Of a stretch of DNA of 64,000 bases, positions 8,986 to 17,873 are shown piece after piece. The notes below the pieces were generated by a model. It had not been told where the DNA came from. It saw only the letters and a list, made by a program, of their open reading frames with translations, and searched no databases. Each line of letters opens with the position of its first letter. Position 1 is the stretch's first letter. Source of the stretch: Clostridium sp. AWRP (GTDB lineage: Bacteria; Bacillota; Clostridia; Clostridiales; Clostridiaceae); assembly GCF_004006395.2 (NCBI RefSeq), contig NZ_CP029758.2, forward strand, positions 3,534,001 through 3,598,000, read 5' to 3'. The position numbers and the translations under genes were made by a program.

Positions 8986-9026
8986 ATAATAACAAAAATC
9001 ATCTAAAATGCAATGTTTTTTACAAA

Positions 9027-9050
9027 TTTTAAACCTTACCAGGTTTAAAA
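9027..9050 (-). terminator. Small hairpin TTTTAAACCT/AGGTTTAAAA
   Basis: A perfect 10-base inverted repeat with a 4-base loop just after the doubtful open frame at 9054-9263. It could terminate that frame or upstream read-through. No strong T-run. Confidence 0.35.
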
Positions 9051-9053
9051 ATT

Positions 9054-9263
9054 CTATAGTATACAGAAATTAATGCTATATATGTAAAACAATATTTGTA
9101 TTATAAATACATAAGTTATTTTTATACCACCTGCAAAGCCTATTACATAGGTTAAAAATGTAGCTCCCAAGTTATTGAAAATCATAGGATTTTTTAATAT
9201 AGAAAAAGAAGTTTTGCATTTAGAATTAATTTTATAAAATATCCTTCTACCCATTTTTAACAC
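9054..9263 (-). pseudogene. Doubtful small membrane ORF or gene remnant
   Basis: A 69-codon frame with a hydrophobic centre (NNLGATFLTYVIGFAGGIK) followed by an Ile/Phe/Tyr-rich tail. The ribosome binding site is poor and the start is GTG at best. The centre reads like genuine membrane protein, while the tail looks like frame-shifted sequence. I therefore favour a remnant over a gene. Family not recognised. Confidence 0.25.
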
Positions 9264-9344
9264 TAGGATAATGTATTATAAAACAGTGACAATAAAAAAT
9301 AGTTACCATAGCTTTAAATTTTTGCAGATACCTTCTGACTTTAA

Positions 9345-9376
9345 TTTGCATAAAATATTATAGTACTTTATGCAAA
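9345..9376. repeat. Inverted repeat TTTGCATAAA / TTTATGCAAA
   Basis: Perfect 10-base arms with a 12-base spacer, about 125 bases before the aspartate kinase start. It could be an operator or a terminator for leftward read-through. No regulator is identified. Confidence 0.4.
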
Positions 9377-9501
9377 AGCATTTTTAGCAATATTTCCAGC
9401 ATTAAAAGCAATAAAAAGTGTAAAATTTTAAACTATAATATAATAAAGTTACAATTAGGAAATCTGATTTAATAAATTATAATTCATAGGAGAACTTAAA
9501 A

Positions 9502-10884
9502 ATGAATAATTTAATAGTTGCTAAATTTGGAGGAAGCTCACTAGCTAATGATAAACAATTTAAAAAAGTAAAAGAAATCGTTTTGCAAGATAAAAGGAGA
9601 CGATATATCATAGTTTCTGCTCCAGGAAAAACTTTTGAAAAAGATTATAAAGTCACAGATCTTCTATATAAATGCTATTGTTGTGTTGACAATAAAAATC
9701 TATTTGAAAATTATTTCAATATAATCGAAGGAAAATACGTTTCTATATGTAATAATTTGAGATTGGATTTAGATATAAAAAAATTCTTATATGCCATAAA
9801 AAATGATTTTTTTAACGGTGCCTCTAAGGACTATATTTTAAGCCGTGGAGAATATCTAAATGGTTTAATTTTCTCGAAATTTATGAATTTTACCTTTATA
9901 GATCCTTCAGATATAATCTCATTTAAGCAAAATGGCCAATTAGACAAAGAAGCTACTAAAATATTAATTTTAAACAAACTTTTCCATGTAGAAAAAGCTG
10001 TAATACCAGGTTTTTATGGTTCAAATAAAGATGGATCAATTAAAACTTTTCCAAGAGGAGGATCAGATATAACTGGATCCATAATATCAAGTGTTATGAA
10101 TGCCTCTATATATGAAAACTGGACTGATGTATCCGGTGTGTTAATGGCAAATCCAAGTATTGTAAAAGACCCTAAAAATATAAGAAATATGACCTATAAA
10201 GAAATAAAAAATTTTTCTCATATGGGAGCAAATGTTCTAAATGAAGATTCAATTATTCCAGTTGAGGAAAGTAAAATTCCAATAAATATAAGAAACACTA
10301 ATAATCCAGAAGACATTGGTACTTTTATATCTGATAATTTACCCGATGAAGATTATAAAGATACTATTGCTGGAATATCCGGCAAAGAAAATTTTTCAAT
10401 AGTAACATTAGAAAAGCTCAATTTAATAAATGATGGTTTGAATAACTTATTTTCAATTATAAACGCTGATAATATTTCTGTAGAACATTTATCTTTTAAT
10501 TCAGATTCTGTATCATTAATTGTACCAGATTCCCAATTACGTAAATGTGAAAATTCTTTTATTAGTAAGATAGAAACTCAGTTTAATCCAGGTTCCATAA
10601 CTATAAATCATAATATATCTTTAGTTGGAATAATTATAAGAAATATAAATAAATTTAGGCAAATTATCCATAGAATTTTTCAAAATTTATCTAACCAAAA
10701 TGTTAAAATAAAAATAATTATACAGCCATCTTGTGAATCCAATATTGTTTTAGGAGTAGAAGACGCTGATCTTTCCAAGACAATTAAACTAATTTATGAA
10801 TCAATTAATAATCCTGTATTAATTGAAAAATCAAATACGGAAAATGAATCTCTTCCTATTTATTTTAATGTATTAAGTAAATAA
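9502..10884 (+). CDS. Aspartate kinase
   Basis: A 460-residue amino-acid kinase that phosphorylates aspartate at the head of the lysine, threonine and methionine pathway. The N-terminal KFGGSS, SRGEYL (about residues 115-120) and PRGGSDITGS (about 187-196) motifs are present, followed by NWTDVSGVLMANP and a C-terminal regulatory part of about 170 residues with the layout of tandem ACT domains. ATG follows AGGAG. It stands alone, with no lysine riboswitch or T-box visible upstream. Its feedback inhibitor cannot be told from sequence. Confidence 0.88.
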   Translation: MNNLIVAKFGGSSLANDKQFKKVKEIVLQDKRRRYIIVSAPGKTFEKDYKVTDLLYKCYCCVDNKNLFENYFNIIEGKYVSICNNLRLDLDIKKFLYAIKNDFFNGASKDYILSRGEYLNGLIFSKFMNFTFIDPSDIISFKQNGQLDKEATKILILNKLFHVEKAVIPGFYGSNKDGSIKTFPRGGSDITGSIISSVMNASIYENWTDVSGVLMANPSIVKDPKNIRNMTYKEIKNFSHMGANVLNEDSIIPVEESKIPINIRNTNNPEDIGTFISDNLPDEDYKDTIAGISGKENFSIVTLEKLNLINDGLNNLFSIINADNISVEHLSFNSDSVSLIVPDSQLRKCENSFISKIETQFNPGSITINHNISLVGIIIRNINKFRQIIHRIFQNLSNQNVKIKIIIQPSCESNIVLGVEDADLSKTIKLIYESINNPVLIEKSNTENESLPIYFNVLSK

Positions 10885-10955
10885 ATGTTTCAAACTTATT
10901 CAAAACATGCACTCATTCTAATGCTAAAAAGTTACCTGTACTGATAATACACTTA

Positions 10956-11005
10956 GAGGACTTGATTAGTTTGCAAAACAATTTTTGTAAACTAATTAAG
11001 TCCTC
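10956..11005 (+). terminator. Long hairpin after aspartate kinase
   Basis: Arms of about 19 bases (GAGGACTTGATTAGTTTGC and a near-perfect complement) begin 72 bases after the stop, between convergent genes. The T-run is poor. It may serve both directions. Confidence 0.5.
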
Positions 11006-11084
11006 ATATCTTACCACACAAATGGACATACTCAATAGGTACGCTTATAGTAAACTTCAAATTCTTTTTTATTTTTCATATTCA

Positions 11085-12044
11085 TTACTTGCTTGAAATA
11101 TCTATATCACCCGATACTGTATTTACATTTATTGTCTTATATGGTCCATTTCCTACTTGTGCAGATGCCTTGCTTTTTCTATCATTTTCATAGGTTAACG
11201 GAAAATCTCCTTTTATATCTCCAGAAGTACACTTTCCTTCAAATTTAAAACTCAAATTTTGAGGAAGTACCATCTTCACATCTCCAGAAGTAGAACTTGC
11301 CTTAGCATACTCGTCAATGGACTTGTAATTCATTTTTATATCTCCTGATACAATTTTTGCATTTCCAGAGCCTGAAATAGACTTTACAGATATATCTCCT
11401 GATATAGCTTGTATATTGTAATGTTTAGAATCTAAGCTAGTTATACCTATGTCTCCTGAATTTGTTTTTATATCAACATTATTTGCAGTAATACTATTAT
11501 TCATCTTGAAGTCTCCAGAACTTTGTATACAATTTATATCATTCAATTTCATGTCAGAGTTAAATAAGATATCTCCTGAAGTTGTACTTATATCTAAATC
11601 TTTAGCATAGCTTTTAGGTACATACAATTCTATTTTCTCATTTGTATTGAATCCATCAAATATATTGATAATTTTATTGTGAAAAACTTTATTTTCATCT
11701 CTCCTTCTAATTTCAATGTTATTTCCCTGTTTTTCTATTACAAACTTATCTCCATCTTTTAACTTTCTAGATGCACTTTGTACAACTTTTAGGTTTGATT
11801 CATCTGTTGCCTGTACAATCACATCTCCTCTAGAAAATCCCAAGCTTATCTTGCTACAGTTATTTACAGATGTGCTTTCACTTTTCTGTACAACATACCT
11901 AGCACCTGTTATTTTATTTCCATATTCAAATATTGGAAAACCCTCTCCGTGAGAAAATCCATATATTAAGAAACATATACCTGCTGCTGCAATGACAGCC
12001 CACATTACAATTAATACTTTTATTAAGCTTCTATTCATATTCAT
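11085..12044 (-). CDS. DUF4097 beta-strand repeat protein, membrane anchored
   Basis: A 319-residue protein with one N-terminal membrane helix (VLIVMWAVIAAAGICFLIYG) and an exterior made of a repeated STTSGDI / SGDIKM unit, at least seven copies. This is the right-handed beta-helix pattern of DUF4097 (LiaG-like) proteins. The family sits in envelope-stress and PadR-controlled operons; the molecular role is not known. AAGGAG 7 bases before the first ATG, overlapping the stop of the upstream gene. Last gene of a padR operon. Confidence 0.85.
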   Translation of the reverse strand: MNMNRSLIKVLIVMWAVIAAAGICFLIYGFSHGEGFPIFEYGNKITGARYVVQKSESTSVNNCSKISLGFSRGDVIVQATDESNLKVVQSASRKLKDGDKFVIEKQGNNIEIRRRDENKVFHNKIINIFDGFNTNEKIELYVPKSYAKDLDISTTSGDILFNSDMKLNDINCIQSSGDFKMNNSITANNVDIKTNSGDIGITSLDSKHYNIQAISGDISVKSISGSGNAKIVSGDIKMNYKSIDEYAKASSTSGDVKMVLPQNLSFKFEGKCTSGDIKGDFPLTYENDRKSKASAQVGNGPYKTINVNTVSGDIDISSK

Positions 12045-12048
12045 ATTC

Positions 12049-12705
12049 CTACTCCTTCAATTTAAAGCTCAAAGTTATAATTTTTTCTACAGCAGCACCT
12101 ATTATGAATATAACCCAGGAATATGCCCAGGCACCAAAAACAAAACTCAATATAAAATATAGGGCAACTATAATTAGCCATGCTATAGATTTAATTGATT
12201 TAATAATTTCCATTTGACTATCATTTGAAGATTTCCACTGTTTGAATTCTTCCACGATAGTATCATCTCCTTTTACGTATTTAGGCTTTGAAGCATGATT
12301 GTAGACTATAAGACATGTTGCAATAGCATCTATTGTAAACATAACACTTACGGATACAACTTCATTTACCATAAAAACCTCATTTAGCAGCATTAAAACC
12401 ACTATGCTCATAATATACAATCCTACAGACACAGACAATACAAGTGCATTTTTTCTTCGGTATTTTTGCTCCTCATTATAATCAAACATATTTTTATCTT
12501 TTATCCCTTCTAATAGTTCATCTACATCACCTATACTTGAAATAGCTATTTTAAAGGCTTCCTCTTCATCTTTTCCTGAAGACACCAAATCATCATATTT
12601 ATCTGTAAGATTAGCTAAAAGCTCTTCCTTAAGCTCTGTTGCTCTATGAGTTTTAGGTGCATTTTCAAATAATTCTTCTACACTCTTTCTCAATCTTTCA
12701 TGCAT
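12049..12705 (-). CDS. DUF1700-type membrane protein
   Basis: A 218-residue protein. The N-terminal 70 residues form a soluble helical domain of the HAAS/DUF1700 type (KEELLANLTDKYDDLVSSGK), followed by two pairs of membrane helices. I start it at the ATG at 12705 (MHERL) because GGAGGT lies 7 bases upstream. It overlaps the PadR stop by 8 bases. Such proteins are regular partners of PadR repressors and DUF4097 proteins; they are thought to act in sensing or transport at the membrane, but this is not proven. Confidence 0.82.
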   Translation of the reverse strand: MHERLRKSVEELFENAPKTHRATELKEELLANLTDKYDDLVSSGKDEEEAFKIAISSIGDVDELLEGIKDKNMFDYNEEQKYRRKNALVLSVSVGLYIMSIVVLMLLNEVFMVNEVVSVSVMFTIDAIATCLIVYNHASKPKYVKGDDTIVEEFKQWKSSNDSQMEIIKSIKSIAWLIIVALYFILSFVFGAWAYSWVIFIIGAAVEKIITLSFKLKE

Positions 12706-13039
12706 TTTGATTACCTCCATTAATTAACTTATCTATTAATTCCTTTGATTCATTCCAATCTAGTCTATTTTGCTTTAGTACTTCTTTTCCCAATTCTGTT
12801 ATAGAATAATATCTCCTTCTTGCTCCTGTATTTTGATCTCCCCAATAAGAAGTTATAAGAGAAGCTTTTTCCAGCCTTCTAAAAGCAGAATAAAGAGTTG
12901 CTTCCTTAAGCTCATATTTATTATCTGTCTTTTCTTTTATAAATTTATTGATTTCATAACCATAACTATCCTTTTGAACTAAGTGCGCCAAAATTATTGT
13001 TTCTGTATGCCCCCTTATGACATCTGAAGTTATAGACAT
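12698..13039 (-). CDS. PadR family transcriptional repressor
   Basis: A 113-residue PadR-type winged helix protein: TIILAHLVQKDSYGYEINKF at the start, a wing with GARRRYYSITELGKEVL, and a short dimerisation helix (subfamily 2 length). First gene of the operon with the DUF1700 and DUF4097 genes. AAGGAGG 7 bases before ATG. A consensus promoter and a perfect palindrome lie directly upstream, so autoregulation is very likely. Confidence 0.9.
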   Translation of the reverse strand: MSITSDVIRGHTETIILAHLVQKDSYGYEINKFIKEKTDNKYELKEATLYSAFRRLEKASLITSYWGDQNTGARRRYYSITELGKEVLKQNRLDWNESKELIDKLINGGNQNA

Positions 13040-13070
13040 CTACTCCCTCCTTACAGCATATTAAATTGTA

Positions 13071-13096
13071 AACTAAATTACTTTAATAATTTAGTT
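13071..13096. promoter_or_regulatory. Probable PadR operator
   Basis: Perfect palindrome AACTAAATTA-CTTTAA-TAATTTAGTT. It lies just downstream of the -10 box and covers the expected transcription start of the padR operon, so a bound dimer would block initiation. Confidence 0.65.
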
Positions 13097-13098
13097 AT

Positions 13099-13127
13099 AT
13101 TATACAAAAACATACTTCGCCTGTCAA
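13099..13127 (-). promoter_or_regulatory. Consensus promoter of the padR operon
   Basis: On the minus strand TTGACA (13122-13127) and TATAAT (13099-13104) are separated by exactly 17 bases: a full vegetative sigma-factor consensus. Confidence 0.85.
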
Positions 13128-13139
13128 TGTATATTTTAT

Positions 13140-13172
13140 TTGGACATATATATAACATAAATATATGTCCAA
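13140..13172. repeat. Inverted repeat TTGGACATATAT / ATATATGTCCAA
   Basis: Perfect 12-base arms with a 9-base spacer between the clpP terminator and the padR -35 box (13 bases upstream of it). Candidate for a second regulator of the padR promoter. Confidence 0.45.
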
Positions 13173-13225
13173 ATAAAAAAACAGCAGCTGCGTAATGAAG
13201 TTTCCTTCATTATGCAGCTGCTGTT
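13171..13225 (-). terminator. Terminator of clpP
   Basis: A strong stem of about 21 bases (AACAGCAGCTGC...GCAGCTGCTGTT) begins 8 bases after the clpP stop and is followed on the minus strand by TTTTTTTATT. Confidence 0.9.
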
Positions 13226-13232
13226 TAAAAAA

Positions 13233-13817
13233 TTATTTTGAAAGGATTTTATCTACTAATCCATAATCTAAAGCTTCTTTAGCTGACATAAAATAATCTC
13301 TCTCAACATCCTTTTCTATCTTTTCAATAGGTTTACCTGTCATTTCACTGTACAATCTATTCATCTTTTTCTTTATTCCTAAAAGCCATTTTGTGTGAAT
13401 TTCTATGTCTGTGGCCTGCCCCTGCATTCCACCGTATACAGACGGTTGATGTATTAAAATTTCACTGTTTGGCAGAGCAAATCTCTTTCCTTTTGCCCCT
13501 GCTGCAAGCAAAAATGAACCCATGCTGGCAGCCATACCAACACATATTGTGGATACGTCAGGTTTTATATACTGCATTGTATCATATATTGCCATTCCAG
13601 CTGTAATAGATCCTCCTGGACTGTTTATATAAAAATTGATATCACTGTCAGGATTATCTGATTCCAAGAATAAAAATTGTGCTACAATTGAACTTGCCGT
13701 TTCATCTGTTACCTGGCCATTTAACATTACTATCCTGTCTTTTAAAAGCCTTGAAAATATATCGTAAGAACGTTCTCCTGCATTTGTATGATCAATTACT
13801 ACTGGTACATAACTCAT
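13233..13817 (-). CDS. clpP: ATP-dependent Clp protease proteolytic subunit
   Basis: A 194-residue ClpP. The catalytic triad is visible: Ser98 in GMAASMGS, His123 in ILIHQPS and Asp170 in DVERDYF. It forms the tetradecameric peptidase chamber fed by ClpX or ClpC. It stands without clpX or tig, the usual partners of the main clostridial clpP, so this may be a second ClpP copy. A small AraC regulator gene lies 39 bases upstream in the same direction. GAGGTG 8 bases before ATG. Confidence 0.95.
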   Translation of the reverse strand: MSYVPVVIDHTNAGERSYDIFSRLLKDRIVMLNGQVTDETASSIVAQFLFLESDNPDSDINFYINSPGGSITAGMAIYDTMQYIKPDVSTICVGMAASMGSFLLAAGAKGKRFALPNSEILIHQPSVYGGMQGQATDIEIHTKWLLGIKKKMNRLYSEMTGKPIEKIEKDVERDYFMSAKEALDYGLVDKILSK

Positions 13818-13856
13818 TATTCAAATCACCTCGTAAAAATATTGTTTTAATAAATA

Positions 13857-14207
13857 TTAAGCTGCCATAGAAATACTACTTGCAGTTCTATTTCTTCTGA
13901 ATTCTCTTGGAGGCATTCCATAAAGCTTTTTGAAGGCCTTTGTAAAAGATTCCTGAGAACTAAACTGATACTTTAATGCTATATCTACAATTTTATTATC
14001 TGTATTTAAAAGCTCATTTGCAGCCTCTTTAAGTCTTCTCCTTCTTATATACTCAGCTACAGGTTCTCCAACAACAGAATGAAAAATTCTATGAAAATGA
14101 TATTTTGACAGGAAGACTTTGTGAGCTATATCTTCAAGTTCTATTTTATTGTTTAAATTATTCTCTATATAATCAATAGACTTCCTAATACAAGCATTGT
14201 AATTCAT
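13857..14207 (-). CDS. Small AraC family regulator
   Basis: A 116-residue protein consisting only of the two helix-turn-helix motifs of the AraC/XylS family (IELEDIAHKVFLSKYHFHRI and KIVDIALKYQFSSQESFTKA, ending PREFRR). It has no ligand domain, like MarA or SoxS. Such proteins act by their amount or with separate sensors. AAGGAGG upstream. It probably shares a transcript with clpP, a link to protein quality control that would be worth testing. Confidence 0.88.
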   Translation of the reverse strand: MNYNACIRKSIDYIENNLNNKIELEDIAHKVFLSKYHFHRIFHSVVGEPVAEYIRRRRLKEAANELLNTDNKIVDIALKYQFSSQESFTKAFKKLYGMPPREFRRNRTASSISMAA

Positions 14208-14257
14208 TTTAGAATACCTACCTCCTTAAACCTTTTCCTATATTATATATTAACCTT

Positions 14258-15706
14258 TCATGTAAATCCTGTCTTTTTTTGCTCATTTATCCCATGGGTG
14301 CCATTGCTAACAGTAAATTTAGATGAATTATTCTTTAACTTAATATACATTTTAAAAATATTATCATTACCTTCTGCCCAAACTTCTCCACCATGCAAAT
14401 CCACAATATTTTTAACTATGGCAAGCCCTAAACCAGAATTGTTTTTATGAGAGTTTCTAGACTTATCCCCCATATAGAATCTATCAAATATTTTATTCAT
14501 ATCTTCAGAGGACAACTTTCTACTTGATAAGTTTTGGAAACTAATTATAGTGTCATTTACATTATGTACAATATCTATATAAACTTCACTATTTTTTACA
14601 CTGTATTTTATAGCATTGGATAAAATATTTTGAAATACCCTGCTCATAAGATATGGATCAATATTCAAATTCAACTTTGTAATACTATACTTTTTTACAA
14701 AACTTATTTGAGACTTGCTGGCAATTATAGAAACCTCCCCTATGATTTGTTCTATAATTTCAATTATATTAACATTACATATTTCAAGACTTATTGCTCC
14801 ACTTTCCAGTTTTGAGTATTCAAATAAGTTTTCTATTAAAACTTTTAGTTTTTCCGCTCTCTCCATAGATTTTTCGCTGTATACTTCCTTATCTTCTATA
14901 GAAACATTCTTATCATTTATCAAATACAAATACCCCATTAATGAGGTAAGAGGTGTCCTCAAATCATGTGATATATTGGTTATAAGCTCATCTTTAAACT
15001 TTTGGACAGACTTTTCACGATTTATCATATTATTTAAATTAAGTGACATGTTATTTATCTCATCTGCCAAAGTTCCAAGCTCATCCATACCTTTTTTCTC
15101 CAACCTATAATTTAAATCCTCACGGGAGATTTTCATTATTCCATTACAGATGTACTTTATATACCTGGTTTTTCTATATGAAACCAAATATACAATTACT
15201 AGCGAAATAATTATTGGAATTACTATCATTGATGTATATCTAAAAATGTTATGATACATTCCTGTAACTTTCCATGTAATAAGTATACATTTAGTATCTG
15301 ATATATTTATATTATACACCTGATATAAAATATCTCCAGCCTTGGGAGTAGTACGAAGTCTTCGATATTTTATATAATTAAGATCAATATACTTGCCTTC
15401 TACTTCACTTGATTTAAAAATTATGCGGCCTTTGGTATCAGTAACAGCTATATTTACATTGTTCTCATCAGCCAAATTATTTATATAACTTTGAACTTCA
15501 GTATTTGTAGATTGCACATACCTATTTACCTGAACATAAATGTCATTTGATGCATTTACAATATTTTGAGGGTTATTTGTATCCTGCATTATAACTGTAA
15601 GAGCACAAGTTATGCCAATTATAAGTATGATAAAACTAAGTATATTTATAATCAAAAATTCCCTTGATATACTCTTAAATGCAAACTTCTTTATCTTATT
15701 TGTCAA
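14258..15706 (-). CDS. Sensor histidine kinase (VanS/PhoR-like)
   Basis: A 482-residue membrane kinase: helix at about residues 17-40, an extracellular sensor of about 115 residues, a second helix near 165, a HAMP-like linker, then the H-box NISHDLRTPLTSLMGY, an N-box (FQNILSNAIKY) and GLGLAIVKNI for ATP binding. It starts with TTG at 15706, inside the last codons of the response regulator (11-base overlap), so translation is coupled. The signal is unknown. The glycosyltransferase two genes upstream suggests a link to the cell envelope. Confidence 0.9.
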   Translation of the reverse strand: MTNKIKKFAFKSISREFLIINILSFIILIIGITCALTVIMQDTNNPQNIVNASNDIYVQVNRYVQSTNTEVQSYINNLADENNVNIAVTDTKGRIIFKSSEVEGKYIDLNYIKYRRLRTTPKAGDILYQVYNINISDTKCILITWKVTGMYHNIFRYTSMIVIPIIISLVIVYLVSYRKTRYIKYICNGIMKISREDLNYRLEKKGMDELGTLADEINNMSLNLNNMINREKSVQKFKDELITNISHDLRTPLTSLMGYLYLINDKNVSIEDKEVYSEKSMERAEKLKVLIENLFEYSKLESGAISLEICNVNIIEIIEQIIGEVSIIASKSQISFVKKYSITKLNLNIDPYLMSRVFQNILSNAIKYSVKNSEVYIDIVHNVNDTIISFQNLSSRKLSSEDMNKIFDRFYMGDKSRNSHKNNSGLGLAIVKNIVDLHGGEVWAEGNDNIFKMYIKLKNNSSKFTVSNGTHGINEQKKTGFT

Positions 15707-16388
15707 TTTTATAACCTACTCCCCAGACAACTTTTATATATTTGGGATCCTTTGAATTTATTTCTATCTTTTCTCTTATATTTCTTATATGTACTGCAAC
15801 CGTGTTTTTGGCATTGTAAAAAGGTTCTTTCCAAACACTTTCATAAATACTTTCCGTGCTTAAAACCCTTCCCCTATTATTTGCAAGTACTTCCAAGATT
15901 GAAAATTCAATTGGTGTAAGTTCTATTAACTTTTCTCCAATAAATACTTCTCTAGATGCTGTATTTATTATCATATCATCTATAACAATTTCTTCTTTAC
16001 TCTGTGGTCTTTCCATATTAAATTCAGAATACCTTCTAATTTGTGATTTAACTCTGGCAACTAATTCTAGTGGATTGAATGGCTTAGCGACATAATCATC
16101 TGCTCCAACATTTAATCCTAATATCTTGCTGCTTGAATCATCTTTAGCTGAAAGCATTATTATAGGTATTTTTTCTTTTTTTCTAATTTCAAGACATGCA
16201 TGTATACCATCGAGATTGGGCATCATTATATCGAGTATTATTAGATCTATATTATTTTCTTCAAGCTTGTCCATTGCTATCAATCCATCTTCCGCAGTGA
16301 TAACACTAAATCCATCATTTTTCAGATAAATCTCTATTATATCTAAAATATCCTTATCATCATCCACTACTAGTATAGTACTATCCAT
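15696..16388 (-). CDS. OmpR family response regulator
   Basis: A 230-residue regulator. The receiver domain has acidic DDD at 9-11, the phospho-acceptor Asp53 in LIILDIMMPNLDG and Lys in VAKPFNP. The C-terminal winged helix is complete (LTPIEFSILEVLANNRGRVL; VHIRNIREKIE). AGGAG before ATG. It lies 51 bases after the glycosyltransferase and overlaps the kinase. Its direct-repeat target may be the tandem 11-base repeats at 17777-17798. Confidence 0.92.
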   Translation of the reverse strand: MDSTILVVDDDKDILDIIEIYLKNDGFSVITAEDGLIAMDKLEENNIDLIILDIMMPNLDGIHACLEIRKKEKIPIIMLSAKDDSSSKILGLNVGADDYVAKPFNPLELVARVKSQIRRYSEFNMERPQSKEEIVIDDMIINTASREVFIGEKLIELTPIEFSILEVLANNRGRVLSTESIYESVWKEPFYNAKNTVAVHIRNIREKIEINSKDPKYIKVVWGVGYKIDK

Positions 16389-16439
16389 AAAAAATATCTC
16401 CTCTTAATACTGTATAAGCTATTTTTATTATACAACACT

Positions 16440-17693
16440 TTATTTGCCTAAGCTTTTGTTTCTTTTAACAAGTGGTATACTTATTTTCTCTCCAAAATAT
16501 GAGAAAAAATAAACAGCTATAAATATAGATGGAAATGAATAACGCGGCTGTCCCTCTGTTATAAAGTAAACACAAGAAAACATGTAAAAGCAAATTAAAT
16601 TATATAGAGAGTATGAACCAATTTCTCTTTTTCTAATCAAATTTCTAATTACCTTTACACTATATAAGAGCATTAAAATTATTGCAGGAATAAACACCAC
16701 ATACCTTGCTATATAAGTACAAACTGCAAATAATATCTTAAAAAACAAATTCAAATTTGTTCCATTTAAACTGTAAAATATATCACTTCCATCAAGATAA
16801 GTCTTAAATAGCCTTATAAAGCCCAACTTTATAAATGATACTGGATGACTTAATATCCACTTTTTAGCTGCTTTAGACAGCATTTTATTTTTTTCTGTAG
16901 CATTTGCATTTATATATTCTTTAGTACTTACAATAGAATTTTCAACATTTTTAGCATCCATCCAAACACCGGATTTATTTTGAGAATTGTTATTTATATA
17001 AAGTACTATTCCAGGATTGTTTGATATAGATGTAAACTCACCAATCAATTTAGTATTTCTATATATCCATGGAGATATAGAAACGCAGCTAACTATGAGT
17101 ACCACAGCTGTATGTTTTAAAACGTCTTTAAATTTCATCCTTAAACATATCTCCAATATGAATATAGCAAAAAAGAACACCATAAAAAATGGTTTTACCA
17201 TAGCATCAGCAGCTGTTAAGACACCAATTATTACATATTTATATTTAATATCATAAAAATATATTAGCGTTATGAAAAGTAATACAGTAGTAAATAATAT
17301 TTCCGTTGCAAGAACACTGTTATAGAAGATATTGCTTGGGAAAAATACAAATAACCCATAAATAATTTTACGCCTTTTCTCATTTAAATTTACTTTTTGT
17401 AGTATAATATAAAACATTCCATAATTTAAAAATGTCAAAACTAAATTAAAAACTTTTGCTGAAACCAAGCTGTTTCCAAATATCTTATATATAAATCCAA
17501 GAACAATAGAATACCCGACAGAGGTATAAGTATCTCCCCATTGACCGCCACTTGCCACTTGATTTGCAATCTGATTGTAATATGCAAAATCTGAAAAGGG
17601 CTGGGTATTTATTAAAACAACCCATAATATATTAAGTAACATTGCTACTAACATCATATTTCTATAATATCTGCTCATATGTATATCTTCCAT
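16440..17693 (-). CDS. Membrane glycosyltransferase, GT-C (GT39-like) fold
   Basis: A 417-residue protein with about 11 membrane helices. The first large loop carries the acidic FSDFAYYNQIANQ motif typical of GT-C enzymes that use lipid-phosphate sugar donors (dolichyl-phosphate mannosyltransferase and ArnT relatives). It probably glycosylates an envelope polymer or protein on the outer face. AGGAGG 9 bases before the ATG at 17693. First gene of an apparent glycosyltransferase-regulator-kinase operon. Confidence 0.8.
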   Translation of the reverse strand: MEDIHMSRYYRNMMLVAMLLNILWVVLINTQPFSDFAYYNQIANQVASGGQWGDTYTSVGYSIVLGFIYKIFGNSLVSAKVFNLVLTFLNYGMFYIILQKVNLNEKRRKIIYGLFVFFPSNIFYNSVLATEILFTTVLLFITLIYFYDIKYKYVIIGVLTAADAMVKPFFMVFFFAIFILEICLRMKFKDVLKHTAVVLIVSCVSISPWIYRNTKLIGEFTSISNNPGIVLYINNNSQNKSGVWMDAKNVENSIVSTKEYINANATEKNKMLSKAAKKWILSHPVSFIKLGFIRLFKTYLDGSDIFYSLNGTNLNLFFKILFAVCTYIARYVVFIPAIILMLLYSVKVIRNLIRKREIGSYSLYNLICFYMFSCVYFITEGQPRYSFPSIFIAVYFFSYFGEKISIPLVKRNKSLGK

Positions 17694-17776
17694 ATACTAC
17701 TCCTCCTAAAAATTAATCTATAATTGAATCATCACTTCTAACTTTACAAAACAATTTTTAAGAATTAATTACTAAT

Positions 17777-17798
17777 TTTATGAAGATTTTATGAAGAT
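17777..17798. promoter_or_regulatory. Two tandem 11-base direct repeats, candidate response-regulator site
   Basis: TTTATGAAGAT occurs twice without gap. An 11-base period (one helical turn) is the standard spacing for OmpR/PhoB-type regulators. The repeats lie 84 bases before the glycosyltransferase start and 76 bases before the divergent DUF434 gene. Confidence 0.6.
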
Positions 17799-17873
17799 CT
17801 TAAATACTCTTTCAACTGTTGGTGTATAATAACCTTATTCTTAAAATACAAATAGGAAGTAAGTGATTTCATT

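Noticed and set aside
9264..9501. A lysine riboswitch before aspartate kinase
   Set aside because: The gap is too simple: no conserved lysine-aptamer segments, only a 10-base inverted repeat.
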